From Lotus japonicus (lineage: Eukaryota; Streptophyta; Magnoliopsida; Fabales; Fabaceae), in contig NC_080042.1 in the NCBI RefSeq assembly GCF_012489685.1, positions 57,207,069 to 57,271,068 of the forward strand: DNA of 64,000 bases, written 5' to 3'. The notes beneath the pieces are model-generated. The model ran no database searches and had not been told where the DNA came from. It saw only the letters and a list, made by a program, of their open reading frames with translations. The position numbers and the translations under genes are program-made. Positions 9,939-22,207 of this stretch are shown here, piece after piece; positions within the stretch are counted from its first letter, which is position 1, and each line of letters starts with the position of its first letter.

Positions 9939-11255
9939 TGTTGGTCAATTCGCAAGTGTACGAATACCTCCGGGTTTTAAAATATCGAACCACAGGGATT
10001 GTGAGTGAGAATTGTTGATTTAAGTCTAAAGTTTGCAAGTTTCTAAAGCAGTAAAATTCAGAAATTGGTTTTGGTTGATTGTGACAAAAGATTTGCAAAA
10101 GAGCAATGTTGGTAAAGTTTGAAATAACAATTGATGGAAAATTGCCTTGGGTTGTTGATCATCTAATCCATTTTAGTCCACTTATCCTATGCATGTGATA
10201 CCTTGATTTAACTCTTGTTGTTATAGCCTATGTACTTACTAGTTGATTCCTCACAAAAGTAACTCTCTCAAACTGAAAGATAAGCCCAATTCCTTGTGTA
10301 CTTAAACATTCATAAGAGGTATGATAGCATGTATATTCAGGCCAACAAAACCCTCCCCTCACTCTATGCCTAGAAGCAAGTATAGAAGGATCTATTTCAA
10401 TTCATGTCCCTAAATCATAACAAACTTCCATTTGGTTATAATCTAGTCTATAGCAAAGGTGCACCAAAGCTAAACATGCAATAAGGAATTGAAATACAAA
10501 ATTAAATCAAGACTCATGCATAGAGATAGGATTTAACAAACTAAAATTTCATAGAATCTCTTAACCCAAAGCAAAAAGTAAACTAGCCACTCATGGCTAG
10601 TGAATTCATAAAGGAAATGTAAAGAAAACCTGAGGAAAAATACAAGTTGGAAGCCTCCCTTGGCCCCAAAGTTCTCCTCAGCTCTCAAACTTGATCAAAA
10701 ATGAGTAAAATGTCAAAATGTCAAAAAATGTATCAAAGAAATTGGCCTAAGCCTTATTTATAGGCAAATTACACGAGACTGGGCGCTCAGGCGCCAATTC
10801 AAAGCGCCTGAGCGCCAATTGCATGTTGAAAAACATGCCTCTGGACCCAATTGGCGCCTAGGCGCCCATTCCCAGCGCCTAGGCGCTTAAGCTCGCCTGA
10901 AAAGGACTTTTTGGCTTCTGAAACTCCTCTTTTCAATCCTCTTTAAGTTCTCCATCAATTCCATGCTTCTTGGCCTTCTTTCTCCTTCAGTTTTTGCTCT
11001 CCAAACCTAACCAACAAGTCATGGAAGATTCTAGAAGCTTCAAGAGCTCATTAGCACAAGAGGTCCTTCATAAAACACAACAAAACCATGCAAGACCTAA
11101 ACTTTACTTAAAATGCAAGAAAACTCCCTATAAAACTACTAAATTACCAAAACAAAAATGCATGAGAATGCATGAAACACTACATGAGACTCAACAAAAA
11201 GACTCAAAACACTCAAAGAAATGACCCTAAAAACACTACTAAAATAGGGTCATCA
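9939..11255 (-). mobile_element. Solo LTR of an Athila-like gypsy element
   Basis: 1317 bases on the minus strand, from TGATGACCCTATTTTAG to CGAATTGACCAACA, flanked by the duplication CCCTC (9934-9938 and 11256-11260) within the Tat protease. The TGATGACCC start resembles the LTR at 4834-6287. No coding sequence is present, so this is the product of LTR-LTR recombination. A TATA-like TATAAATAAGG lies near 10751-10761 on the minus strand. Confidence 0.85.
10775..10900. repeat. GC-rich inverted-repeat cluster in solo LTR
   Basis: GGCGCTCAGGCGCC, AGCGCCTGAGCGCC, TTGGCGCCTAGGCGCC and CAGCGCCTAGGCGCTT follow one another in an otherwise AT-rich LTR. They can form two long hairpins. The LTR fragment at 57439-58560 has a diverged equivalent (CCAGCGCACGTGCCCTGG) at the same relative place. 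Confidence 0.7.
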
Positions 11256-11260
11256 CCCTC

Positions 11261-11535
11261 TCAATTTCATAATCAGCAATTTTTAACATCACCACAATGG
11301 GATCATCTTCATGAGGCTTAACTCCCTCAAAATCTTTGACAGTAAATATAATATCGGGCTGATTGATTCCTCAACTTCCCCAATCATTAGCATACACGAC
11401 ATTTATAGAGTGAACATACATCTTTCTGGGAGAGTTGTTCATGCCTCCTCCCCGAAATCCTCCAAATAAAGAATGGATACGCCCTTTAGTTTCGCCTCCA
11501 GCTTGCTTCTTTGGCTCCGCCTCTTCGATTTCCTT
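11261..11535 (-). pseudogene. Gag-protease junction of the Tat element
   Basis: Minus-strand remnants include PHEDDPIVVMLKIADYEIE, the segment just upstream of the protease active site. Stops interrupt it. It joins the 9542-9933 block when the solo LTR is removed. Confidence 0.6.
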
Positions 11536-12776
11536 TCAGGTCTCATCACACTTCGTTGAAGTTCCAGCTCCATCTGATTCCTTGCGCCCCTCCAGTTGAC
11601 ACATGTAACCTGCTTTTATCAAAGCCTCAATCTCCTTCTTTAGGGTGAAACGGTCATCAATTTTATGTCCCGTAGTTCTATGGTATTCACACCACTTATT
11701 TCTGTCCACGTTGCTTGGTGGGCGTTTCGGTTGCTTTGGAAAACAAATCGTGTTAGCCTCCAAACACATGTGCAGGGTTTCAGTTAAATTAACTATAAGT
11801 GGGGTCGACCTGTCTTGTTGGTTTCTGGTCCACGTCATCGATTGTCCATAATCACGATTTCAATAAGGCTGAGCACGATTTCGAAAATTAGAGCGGTTAT
11901 CAAAACGACTTGTATTGTTGTAACTTCTTTCTCCTTTTGAAACCGCTCGCCCGAGCGCTGGTCATTAACCGTCGCCTTCTTCGAATCCGACTGTTGTTGT
12001 TGGCCAGTAACCGCTGCATTCTTGCGGTTTCTCTTTATACGATCACTTTGTTCTTCCCGAATAAAACCTTGCACCCTGCTTCGCAATTCCGCCATCGTCT
12101 CCACGGGCTTACGGCTTAAGCTATTGTTCAAATTTCCTGACTGAAGACCCAATTCAAAAGCCGCTATGCAAATTTCCGGCATCTTGTCCTCCAAATGTAC
12201 CGATAATTGATTGAAACGCCCCATAAAAGATTGAAGACTTTCATTAGGCCTTTGCTGTACATTAAATAAAGCTGCTGGAGTCACCTTCTGGGCGCGACTA
12301 GTTTAAAATTGCGACAAGAATTTCGCAGATAAATCCATAAATCCAGCAATTGAACGCGGTGGAAGCATTGTAAACCAAGTCATCGCTTACTTTTTGAGAG
12401 TTGAGGGAAGCATTTTCCACTTCAGAGCATCTGAAGCGCCCACGATAACCATTTTGGTGTTGAAGTACACCAAATGATCCTTTGGGTCAGAATCTCCAAA
12501 GTATGAAACAAGAACCAAAGTCTTCAAATTATCTGGGACGGTAGTATTTGCAATGTCATCCGTGAACGGTTGAAAATCTACCACCATCTTTGCCATTCTA
12601 CGATCGCCCTCATGTAGGCCCCGATCTTGATTGATTTCAGCAAGTTGAGTTTGCAGTTGTTGATTGTGTTGGCGGAGATCAGTTAGATCCGCCATGATCT
12701 GTTGCAAAATGTCGGGCGGAACATTTTCATGGTTAACATGACTGTCCCTTCCATTCGCTCCAGATCGATTCACCAT
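11536..12776 (-). pseudogene. Gag of the Tat element, frameshifted
   Basis: Three frames (12776-12387, 12284-11835, 11838-11536) give a Tat gag. The N-terminal part is glutamine-rich and followed by VDFQPFTDDIANTTVPDNLK, SYFGDSDPKDHLVYFNTKM and a long helix. The middle has QRPNESLQSFMGRFNQL and a segment beginning PVETMAELRSRVQGFIREE. The C-terminal CCHC-like motif is WCEYHRTTGHKIDD followed by IEALIKAGYM. One stop (near 12303) and two shifts separate the frames. The start at 12776 sits just inside the primer site, as expected. Confidence 0.85.
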
Positions 12777-12814
12777 TTTCAGTGAGTTTGAAGCCTAGGA
12801 TTAAATTCCTCGAC

Positions 12815-12831
12815 CCCACGGTGGGCGCCAA
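12815..12831 (-). other. Primer-binding site of the Tat element
   Basis: The minus strand reads TGGCGCCCACCGTGGGG directly inside the LTR edge ...CCGGAACA. It fixes the element's orientation and 5' end. Confidence 0.85.
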
Positions 12832-13061
12832 TGTTCCGGTCTAGAACTCTGGTCAGGGCTAAGCAACTAGAAAGCAATCACAAGATATGACAAAGTAGCA
12901 AATGAGTAAAAAAGTGTTGGATCCCCCACCGCTTGGGCGGTGTCCTTTATTTATATGCTGGTTTTGACCCGTGCGAGTCATCGGTCGCCTGGCCCAATAT
13001 TACAAAGTTTGTAAGCCCACTGAATTACAAAGGCTGTAAGCCCAATGATAGTACAGGGTCA
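12832..13061 (-). repeat. 5' LTR of the Tat element
   Basis: About 230 bases on the minus strand, from TGACCCTGTAC to CCGGAACA. TATAAATAAAGGAC at about 12943-12956 (minus strand) is a good TATA box. The inner edge is firm. The outer edge is inferred from the TG start, because the partner LTR is outside the window. Confidence 0.6.
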
Positions 13062-14110
13062 TTAAAAAAATCTCTGAAAATATTGTTTGATTCATATTAG
13101 TCCTGAAGATGAAAACAAATATTTTTAACATATTTTTATGTTGTATGTCATTAGTTCACGTGACAATCCTTATCAGATATAAAATTAATGAATTTATCTC
13201 TAATTTATTCCACATATACAATCATTTAATAAATTTTCTCTCACTTATCACATTTCATATCAACCAACCACAACGCTTCTTCATTAACTACATTATTCTC
13301 TATCCAATGTAGAATTTAATAGTTGCACATTGTATTGGTAAAACTAAATACGAGCATTTTAATACTACCTCCGATCCGATCCTATTTTTACGAAGTAAAA
13401 AAAAATTCACATAATTTAAGAAATGTAGTTAAACTCCATAAAATGCGTTAAGTTTGTCTTGATAAACTTTCAAAATTACCTTTTGTTATTAGTGTTGGAG
13501 AGGGAAAGAGAAAGAATAATTAATGAGACAAATTTTACAAGTTAGAATAAATAAGGGCATCATTGGAAAAAAATAATTAATATATCTCAAACTTTCATTT
13601 GTTTCTTATAAAAATGACCAAAATTTTTCTTTTCTTTCATTCTTATAAACAAGACCGGAGGTAATAACTTTGTACAATCAATAATTATCATTTTACTCTT
13701 TGTGCCACAATTCCAAACAACTATCTTTTTGGAACAGAAAGAGTATATATTATTGAGTAATATTGCCCCCCAATTATAATTGCCCCCACACTTTCGTAAA
13801 TTGTGAATGCTATGACTTGATATCCAGTATTGTATTTTGTACTGAAATGTTCGATCATTCTCCTCTTTATATTGGTCTAAATGTGATGATTTTGTTGGGC
13901 CGTTATCATTTTATTGCCATTTTTTAGTGCTTAAATAAGATTGGATAAAGCATTGTATCTTTGGTGTAAAATGTTGGAAGAACATATAATAGCTAATAGA
14001 TATCATCTTTCAAAATTCATCTGGCTAACAAGTCAAGATATAACCGACACGAATTAAGTCTTTCAAAACAAAACTTAACACAAAATATAAGTCCTCAAGC
14101 TGAAAGATAA
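13062..14110. other. AT-rich intergenic DNA containing a MITE
   Basis: No gene is supported. Short open frames here are AT-rich and of low complexity. The only recognisable element is the Stowaway-like MITE at 13365-13664. This is the flank outside the Tat element and perhaps the oldest non-repetitive DNA of the window. Confidence 0.5.
13365..13664. mobile_element. Stowaway-like MITE
   Basis: Begins CTACCTCCGATCCGATC and ends GACCGGAGGTAA, with TA on each side. The CTCCG/CGGAG terminal pair and the TA duplication are those of Stowaway (Tc1/mariner) MITEs. Inner parts of the two arms also match loosely (CCTATTTTTACGAA against TTCTTATAAACAAG). There is no coding capacity. Confidence 0.6.
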
Positions 14111-14115
14111 GCTCA

Positions 14116-14555
<440 letters not shown>

Positions 14556-14639
14556 TTTCTTTTATCTTTAATCTATATACTGTGCTTTTTTTGTGTGTTT
14601 TTTTTGTACATCGGAAAATTAAACAACAAAAGAAAAAAG

Positions 14640-15330
14640 CTACAAGGCTAACAAATCCCTAGCCAAGATGGGATTACTCTCTTGAGGAGGGTCCTCAAGG
14701 CGTGTCAAAGCACAGCTATGAGCATTTCCAAGAGCAGCAAGTCCATCCGCAGCATCGTTGGCACTCCGAGGGATGTGAGAAAGTTTAACATGCCAAGCTC
14801 GTGCAAGTAAGCTCTTTATTTCCAAGAACTCTGTTGCCTGTTCATGAAAGTGACACAGGTACCTTGAACCGTACTGACAATCTCCAGGCAATCTATTTCG
14901 CAGAACACCATCCGTTGTCCGCTGTCCCAAGCCATTTCAAGCCCAGCTTTTAACGTTGTAAGTTCAGCTAGAAGAGGGTTACCACCGCTGCATCCACCAA
15001 GAAAACCTTGCAGCCACTTGCCAGCCGAATCACATAGTAAACCTCCATCGCCCATGCGACGGTTGATATGATCATATGCCCCATCCGTATTTAACTTGCA
15101 GTAACCTAGAGGAGGGAGACTCCAACGAACATGCTCAAAATCACTCTCGGTACCCATCCATTGATCATAGTCCATACTTTCCTGGAATATCAATTGAACT
15201 GCCTTCTCCACGGTCCAGTTATTATCCCCTAGAACCATGTTATTTCTCCACCGCCATAGACCCCATAGGGCAGATACGAACAATATCGCATGTGTGCCTT
15301 GTGCTTGCTCTCGGACCCAATCCTTCACGC
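14640..15330 (-). pseudogene. LINE RNase H domain
   Basis: Two frames join within the domain. They give KLNTDGAYDHINRRMGDGG (first catalytic Asp), LLAELTTLKAGLEMAWDSG (Glu), CEIDCLEIVSTVQG (Asp) and HIPRSANDAADGLAALG (last Asp). All four catalytic positions survive, but a frameshift near 14870 splits the domain. The stop at 14640 ends the LINE ORF; the A-rich 3' tail follows within 60 bases. Confidence 0.85.
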
Positions 15331-15339
15331 TATTGATAT

Positions 15340-16125
15340 AGAATTTGTGCCATCCAGTAGCATTAAGACGCTGCTATACTCGTAGAGAATAGGGACAATC
15401 TCGTAAACAGTGGATGATATCCTCCACCTCATGGGAACAACGCGTGCAGGTCGGGGAAGCTGCCAACCTACAACGGAACCTGTTCTGATTTACTTGGATA
15501 GCATCCCGGAATATAAACTAGATAAAGACACGTATTTTCTCCGGGACCATGATCTTCCAGATCCACGACCAAGTGTCAGGTTCACTTTCCTCCTGGTAGT
15601 CCGTGATCAACCACCGATAGGCATCCGATGCTCGGTAAACTCCCTGGCTACTATACCTCCATACCTATTGATCCTCAATGTTCATTCTCAGCTCTGGCTT
15701 GATGGACTGAAGGCGTTGCAAGAAGGGCTGTGGCATGGACGTAGAAAGACGAGACACGTCCCATTGCCCCTGATTCACCATATCTGCAAGTGTGAGCGCT
15801 GAGTCCGAAATGTGTATGAAAGGGGTGATTTTTCCTAGAGCTCCAAAGCCACTCCAATCTTTAAACCATAGGGAGGTGTTGCCTTGCCCCAAGCGGAAAG
15901 AGAAACTCTCTCTTAACACATCCCTCACTTTTAGCAGGCCCTTCCACAGAGGTGATGCGTTTTGATCTGCAGAGACTTCCAGGACCGAATGCTCTCCCAG
16001 ATATCTATGAGACAAGACATGAACCCTAAGCTTGTCATGATCCTGGACTAGAGACCAAATCAATTTGCCCAGCAATGACGTATTGGTGTGTGTAGTGTCC
16101 TGCAAACCAATGCCTCCCATGGTTT
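15340..16125 (-). pseudogene. LINE connector and zinc-finger (zf-RVT) region
   Basis: The block 16120-15665 starts MGGIGLQDTTHTNTSLLGK, the usual segment between RT and zf-RVT in plant LINEs, followed by LWFKDWSGFG. Further left the minus strand has the Trp/Cys-rich remains of the zf-RVT domain with stops and shifts. Confidence 0.75.
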
Positions 16126-16330
16126 CTGGGAGCGTTAGCTTGTCCTAACTAACTCGGTGCCATCCTCGGTTTTGGGCATTAGTGGACCAAATAAATGAGC
16201 TGGTAACCTGATTTAAGGAGGAGGTTATACGACGCGGCAACTATACAACTTGCATAGAATATGTTGGAATAGCTGCAATTACGGATTTTGCTAGGCATAT
16301 TCTTCCAGCAGTGTTAAGGAGCCTGCTTTA

Positions 16331-17558
16331 TCATGATGTGAGCCGGCGTGCTACTTGATCAAGTAGGAACATGTATCTTGCGTGTGACTGCCTGCTAGTA
16401 GACAATGGGAAGCCAAGGTATTTTCCCAAGTCATTCGCAAACGGGATAGGACAAGTAGATGAGAGACTACTTTTTACCACAGCAGGCACACCACGAGAAC
16501 AAATTTCTCTAGACTTGGAAATATTAACTTTCAGGCCAGATACAGCACCAAATTCCTCCAAGATGCTACCCACAATTTGCAGTTGGTTAATTTGTGCCTT
16601 GCAAAAAAGTAACACATCATCAGCAAAAAATAAGTGGGATAGAGGCGGGCCACCTCTAGATACATAGATTGGCTTCCACTGTTTATCATTAACAGCCTTC
16701 TGGATGCGAACAGAAAGCTTCTCCATGCACATGACGAACAAGTATGGGGAAAGCGGGTCACCTTGGCGGAGCCCCCTATGAGGATGGAACCAAGGTAAGT
16801 GAGAGCCATTCCAAAGCAGTGCCAATTTAGAGGAGGTTACACAATTCATAATTAAATTAATAATAATACTCGGGAATTTCAAATCTCGAAGAGTATCCTC
16901 CAGGAATCTCCAAGATAACTTATCATATGCCTTCTCTAGATCAATTTTGAGAGCCATCGATCCTTTCTTTGCAGTAGATCGGTTAAGATAGTGTACAACT
17001 TCATGTGCAATGATTGCATTATCAGTAGTCCCCCTTCCTGGGACAAATCTAGATTGTAGAGGCCCAATAAAGTGATCAAGAAACGGACGGATGCTAGCCA
17101 CTAACACCTTTGTCACAATTTTGTATACCACGTTGCAAAGACTAATTGGTTGGAGCTCCTTCATAGTAGTAGGGACATCAACCTTTGGTATCAGAACAAT
17201 CAATTAGAATCTCTGTAAGGTTAGGGTCAATTGAGCCTGTGAGAAAAGCATTACTCACCACCCTCCAGATGTCATCATCGACAATGTCCCAGTAGCGTTT
17301 GAAGAAAACCGATTGGAAACCATCCGGTCCAGGTGCCTTATAGAACTTCATGGAGAACAGGGCCTTCTTGACTTCCTCCTTAGTGACGTGGTTCAAGAGG
17401 GCAGCTATGCACTCAGCAGGGATATGGGGCATGTCACTCTCCATATAGCTAATCCCATCTGTGTCCTCTCCTGTTTCAAAAAGTTCTTGGAAGAATTCCT
17501 GTGCCTCATTTCTATGAGTTGCTTCATCTGTGCTCCAAGAATTATCCCTCAACCGCAA
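16331..17558 (-). pseudogene. LINE reverse transcriptase
   Basis: Two overlapping frames (17558-17178 and 17203-16331). Motifs are KAPGPDGFQSVFFKRYW, LIPKVDVPTTMKELQPISLC, SRFVPGRGTTDNAIIAHE, MALKIDLEKAYDKLSW (Asp), GLRQGDPLSPYLFVMCME and the catalytic LFFADDVLLF. This is RVT_1 of the non-LTR type, which copies LINE RNA at a nicked target. One frameshift at about 17190 separates fingers and palm. Confidence 0.9.
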
Positions 17559-17831
17559 CTTATGGATTTTGTTGCGTTTTCACTTCATAATGGTTTGAGT
17601 GTGGAAAAAGGATGTATTCCTATCCCCATACCTTACCCACTGTTCTCGAGATTTCTGGAACCAAGTGAGAGCCTCTTGGCGAAGAATGTTACTGTATTCT
17701 CCTTGGAGTTTTGCCTCTAATTGGACCATGCTCGGGCGAACACAATGATCCAAATCACGTTGAATTCCCTTGAGTCTCCCTTCAATATGTCTTGTACGCT
17801 GGAATATGTTCCCGAAGGTGTGTTTATTGAA

Positions 17832-18493
17832 CTAAAGGGAATCGGTTTGGAGTCTAGAGAGCTTGCCACACACGGCCTCGTTCGTGTTCCTCCAAGCATT
17901 CATCACAACATTCTGGTATTTATCGTGCTCAGCCCAGGCCGCCAGGTATCTAAAGGGCCTATCAGCAGGGCTCGCGCAAGGAGTATGGCAACGGACCAGC
18001 AACGGGTTATGGTCGGAGTGAATCCTAGTGAGCACCTCCACATAGGCCTCCGGGAAGGTCATTCTCCACGCGAGGTCAGCAACTGCTCTATCCAAACGTT
18101 TGGATAGTTTTAGCACTCCTCGCTCCTTCCTATGCCATTGAACAGCCCACCTTTCGCCTCAAGGTCTAGCATATTGCAATGTTCAAGCGCCGCTGCAAAT
18201 AATAGGGCTCTGTTGTGTTGGAAAGCACCTCCTCGAACCTCAGAGGGTAGTAAGACCTCATTGAAATCACCCACGACCATCCATGGTTTGGTTATAGTAT
18301 TCCTTAGGCTAGCTAGATGAGTCCAAAGTAGCTCCCGAGCCACTATGGTTGGGCTTGCATAGACTGCCGAGCAAGTCCACGAGAAAGCCCCAATCTCGAC
18401 CTCAAATGTAATTATCTGAGTCATGGAATCAACTATTTTGATACGCACCGACGAGTTTTGGTGATGAAGGACCCATATTCCACCGTGGTGCCC
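17832..18493 (-). pseudogene. LINE endonuclease (APE-like), partial
   Basis: The minus strand reads ATGHHGGIWVLHHQN, then VEIGAFSWTCSAVYASP, PWMVVGDFNEVLLPSE and RIHSDHNPLLV. The DFNE and SDH motifs belong to the APE-type endonuclease of LINEs. A frame change at about 18113 splits it. The N-terminal part is displaced: a fragment reading LETHLNKDVLLPF lies at 21106-21146, beyond the solo LTR. Confidence 0.85.
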
Positions 18494-21105
18494 CGTTGCA
18501 AAAAATAATTTTTCGGGTTAAATCGATTAATACCGTTATTGGATCGTTCGTTTAAATTCCAAGAAACCTGTTATGAGTTCTAGAATTCTGTCGCCGGATT
18601 CTATCATATAATTCACAGAGGAATGTGCAGGAAAAATCGGAATCGCGAAATTTTCATTTTCCCGCGTTTTCCATCTCCTATAAATAGAAGAAAAAACAAA
18701 AAAAAAATCACATTTTCCACCATAGATGGCCGTGGGTTTGAGAGGAAGAAGGGGAGGAGAGCTTTTCGCCATTTCTTGACGGTTCGACGTACCGTTCGTT
18801 GCTACGCGTAGACCTCGAGGTACTGATGTTATTCCTTACCTCTGATCGTAAAGTCTGTCGCTTTTTTCTATGTCTTTCTGTGCTCAAACTTTTGAGCTTT
18901 TTGTAAAAGTGCCCATATAACTTGATTTCTCTGCCTAAACTTATTCCCTACATGCCCAAGAGCATGAATATTCAGTTACTTTCTGCTGAATCTCGCCGAA
19001 TCGCCGCAGAGATCCAATTATGTGGAAATACCCATTTTTATGAGAAAGCTTCACTTTTTGGTTCAAAAACTCTCTACTGAGCTTAGCGCCAGTAGGATTA
19101 GTTGTTATAAATGTCGTTAGGATCAAGCTTATCAAATTTATTTTTCGAAATTCCAACTTTGAATTTCCGAGCTAAAAACACTGACCAAAATACCCTTGTG
19201 TTAGTTTTCGACCCGATAATTTTTCTGAGAGTTTCCCTGGCCTAGATATCACCTACGAATACCTAGGAATTAAATTAGATCGAAGAAAAGTTCGGGAAAC
19301 CCTATTTTTTGTAGTGGCCGAAACTTAGTTGGAACTGTACCGTGTCCAAAAATATTTTTGGGTTTGTATGGCCTAAGACATAGCGTAGTCCTCCCTATTG
19401 TCGAAATTTGGGCTTTGGTTTTGTGTCATTCCGAGTTCTGTAGCTCGATTTATGCACGTTTTAGCGAACGAAGTCTCTGTTGCCCATTCGTGCTCAAGTG
19501 TCGAACTCTGAAACTGTAAAAGCTTTCTTTCGGCCTTGTTTAGTGTTATTGGATTGTATTGTTTCTTAGTGACTAAGAAATGATATTGTGCTTAAGGTTT
19601 GGAGCGAGTTGAGCTGAGGAAAGAGGTTTAGAACAAGCTGCGAGGTTTCACAACGGAGGAAGACGCACCAAAGGACTTGCTAAGTTCCGGAGTTTGACTT
19701 TGGAATCAGACTGTGATATCGAGCTGGGAAGGAGAATAAAAGGTTAGGGTAACTCGGTTTTAGATGAAGAATAAAAGTTTGACTTTGGAATCAGACTGCA
19801 TGCGTTTGAGATGAAGATGTTTATATTGATTGGCATTGGATTATGATTATTGTAATGAACTGGGAAAATGTTTTCTAGAGGCTTCGGCCGAGTGAACTTA
19901 TTGAGACGTGTGTCTCCGTTTTCTGAGAGGCTTCGTCGTTTACTGGTTTCTGTCATTACTGCTTTCTTGTGGATGTTTTGATTGTTGTCGTGGTTGATGT
20001 TGGGATGGATCATATACTAAGTGTGTGCTAAGTAGCTATATGCTGTGCTGATATTTGTGCATATGCGTTATTGAATTATATTGTGGAGCTTGTGTGGCAT
20101 ATTGTGGAGCCCGTGTGACATATTGTGGAGCTTGTGTGGCATATTGTGGGGCATGTGTGGAATATTGTGGTGGGGCCTTCATGGCATATTAAGTGGCAGG
20201 TCAATGGTTTTCGTTCCAAATGACTGTCCCGTCTTGCGAGATGCTTTTGATTGGACCTGTCTTGGCAGTAACACATAGTTGTACCACAGGACACTCATTG
20301 AGGTTGTTGATATTGAATTGATGTTATGATGTTGAGGTTGTTGATATCTGATTTGATGTTATATCGTTGAGATTATTGTTGTCTGATTTAAATATGTTAT
20401 TATGTTGTTGATATCTGATTAAATTTTATGTTGTTGGATATATGTCGTCATCTATCTGGAATTAAGTTGCTAGCTTATGTGCCATGTTATGCACTTCAAC
20501 TTTAATAACATGCTTTTCTCTTTTATATGTGGTAATTGTATGGGGTTAACCCTTTCTATTTGCTACTTGTTGTTTGGGCGCTTAACGCTATTAGGCGACG
20601 GAGAACCGTCGATGGAGCTTGACCTCAGTACGAGCCGAAGACGATGACTTGAAGATTAGTGAAGGACCTAAAGAGTAGAGTCAGGTTAAAGGCTAGAGCC
20701 TTGGGTTAGAGAGCTTACCGTTATTGTTTTAAGCTCACCTAATGATTTTTAGGAATTTATGTTTGAATTTCCGGGTAGATTCCGATGCTTTGCTTTCTTG
20801 GGGTTCCTCGATGCGGAGACCATAGGAAGTATGTCGGATTTATGGTGTCCTTGCATTATAGATTCTTCGTTGAGTTGTTTCTATTGGTTAGGTTTTGTAG
20901 GTTGGGTGCTTTCGTGTTTACCTTTGGGTACTTGCCTTATTCAAGGCTTGATGTAAATCTATATGTAGATGGGAGTATGCATGACATGTTTTAGAAACAC
21001 TTTGAAAAGAAAAAAATATACTCATGTTTATAAATCCTTTTGAAAAACATTGCATATTTATTTTATCAGGTTACTATGAAGACCCCCGAAATTCGGGGTG
21101 TTACA
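18494..21105 (+). mobile_element. Solo gypsy LTR 'C'
   Basis: Ends in GAAATTCGGGGTGTTACA, the same 3' terminus (GGGGTGTTACA) as LTRs A and B. Blocks are inverted-homologous to LTR A, such as 18790-18840 (GCGTAGACCTCGAGGTA) and 19250-19380 (CCGAAACTT, GTACCGTGTCCAAAAATA). The left end, TGCAAAAAATAATTTTTCGG, is less certain. The LTR sits inside the LINE endonuclease. No matching 5-base duplication is seen, so the insertion site has probably suffered a deletion. It contains a 21-base minisatellite. No internal retrotransposon sequence is present. Confidence 0.75.
20080..20172. repeat. 21-22-base minisatellite in LTR C
   Basis: About four and a half units of ATTGTGGAGCTTGTGTGGCAT, with changes such as CCGTGTGACAT, then diverging units. 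It lies near the same relative LTR position as the unrelated minisatellites in LTRs A and B. Confidence 0.85.
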
Positions 21106-21146
21106 GAAAGGCAATAGTACATCCTTATTCAGGTGAGTTTCCAGAG

Positions 21147-22207
21147 AAAAGAAAAAAAAAAGGCTTTGAGAGAAAAGAGAGAGATAGGCCGTGAGAGAGA
21201 GAGAGAGAGAGCAAGGGGGAAGAAGAAGAAGCTTGTGAGAAGCAAGGGAGAAGAAGAAGTCTCATGAGAAGCAAGGCAAGGGAGGAGAGTTAATCATCTT
21301 TCTTCTTCAATCTCTAGACAAAGGTGAGGGCTTTTCCGGTCTTGGGTAGAGTCTAGGCTATGTGCTTCATGATTCTTGTCCTATGAGTTTAAAACTTTGT
21401 ATGATTGATGATAGATGATCTCTCTAACATGTGAAACTTCTATATGATGAGTAGAGTCCCTTCTTGAGCATGTTTTAGGGTTAAAGCTTCTGTTTTTATC
21501 TTCTCAAATTGTGTGATGCCATGATCTATGAAAATTCTTAGACAAAACCTTGCTAAACTTGATGTATATGCTTGGATCTATGATGGTAGTCAATAACATG
21601 TGTTAGAATGGGTTGTGTGATGATGAACATGAATGAAACGCTTGCTGGATTTTTCATGAATTGTATGATTAAGCGTGATAACAAGTTTTGGAAAACCCTA
21701 TACCTAATGTTTGCTACAGCCGAACCCTAATTGCTAGGGTTTAGGTGAATTTTTCTTATCTTCTTGACTAATTGTTTAAGTTGTAGTGAGTTGCTTATTT
21801 TTACTACTTGATATGTGAAAAACAATGATTATTTATTGTATTAGAGATGCTTGGCCGAAACCCAAGTGCTCTCTAGGGTTTAGGCATTGACTTGTCTACA
21901 TGTTGAGAGTATGCTTGAATATTTTTTTTCTTTGTGAGGAATGGGACAAAACCCTAAACCTCTTGATGATTATACTATACATGATGACCTATTATCTTAT
22001 CCTAGGTTATGATATTAGTAATTAACCTAAAGATGTGAACTTCGCTTACAAGTAGTGATTATATGGTTAAAGTGCTAGGATATAGGCTATGGACCATGAG
22101 AACGATGGTGCAGTTAGAGACAAACGGTGACTTGCACGTGAGGGAGATTTGTGGATTGACTGTGTGGTCTCCTTGAGATTTGTCGACTGACTGTGTGGTC
22201 TCCACGT
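21147..22207 (+). repeat. LTR 'D', left copy, first surviving part
   Basis: It matches 55345-56455 almost base for base: the GA-rich start, GCAAGGGGGAAGAAGAAGAA, and the GGACCATGAGAACGATGG block. It is cut at the left against the LINE and interrupted at 22207 by the copia element, resuming at 46140. The first third of the LTR (equivalent to 49399-55345) is missing. Confidence 0.85.

Larger units (their letters stand above)
1..13061 (-). mobile_element. Tat-lineage Ty3/gypsy retrotransposon, decayed, left end outside window
   Basis: Read on the minus strand from 13061 leftward, the order is a short LTR (12832-13061), primer-binding site, gag, protease, reverse transcriptase, RNase H and integrase, then a long non-coding stretch and an ORF in the opposite sense. 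This order, the tRNA-type primer site TGGCGCCCACCGTGGGG, the gag motif WCEYHRTTGHK and the antisense ORF fit the Tat lineage (Grande, RIRE2, Retand). The 3' LTR is not seen and should lie left of position 1. Three other elements interrupt it (2601-3430, 4834-7808, 9939-11255). Stops, frameshifts and a changed integrase active site show it is inactive. Confidence 0.85.
14585..21146 (-). mobile_element. L1-like LINE, 5'-truncated, split by a solo LTR
   Basis: Minus strand, with domain order endonuclease (21146-21106 fragment, then 18493-17832), reverse transcriptase (17558-16331), a connecting and zf-RVT region (16120-15380) and RNase H (15330-14640). The A-rich tail on the minus strand (14585-14609) is AC/A-runs. 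A C-terminal RNase H after RT is typical of plant L1-type LINEs. The 5' end breaks at 21146 against LTR D. Frames are interrupted many times. No target duplication was identified. Confidence 0.85.

Noticed and set aside
13109..13312. 67-residue hydrophobic frame
   Set aside because: AT-rich low-complexity DNA, no motif or context.
20759..20994. Hydrophobic 65-69-residue frames with a possible membrane segment
   Set aside because: Inside solo LTR C, two overlapping frames, no counterpart seen in other LTRs.
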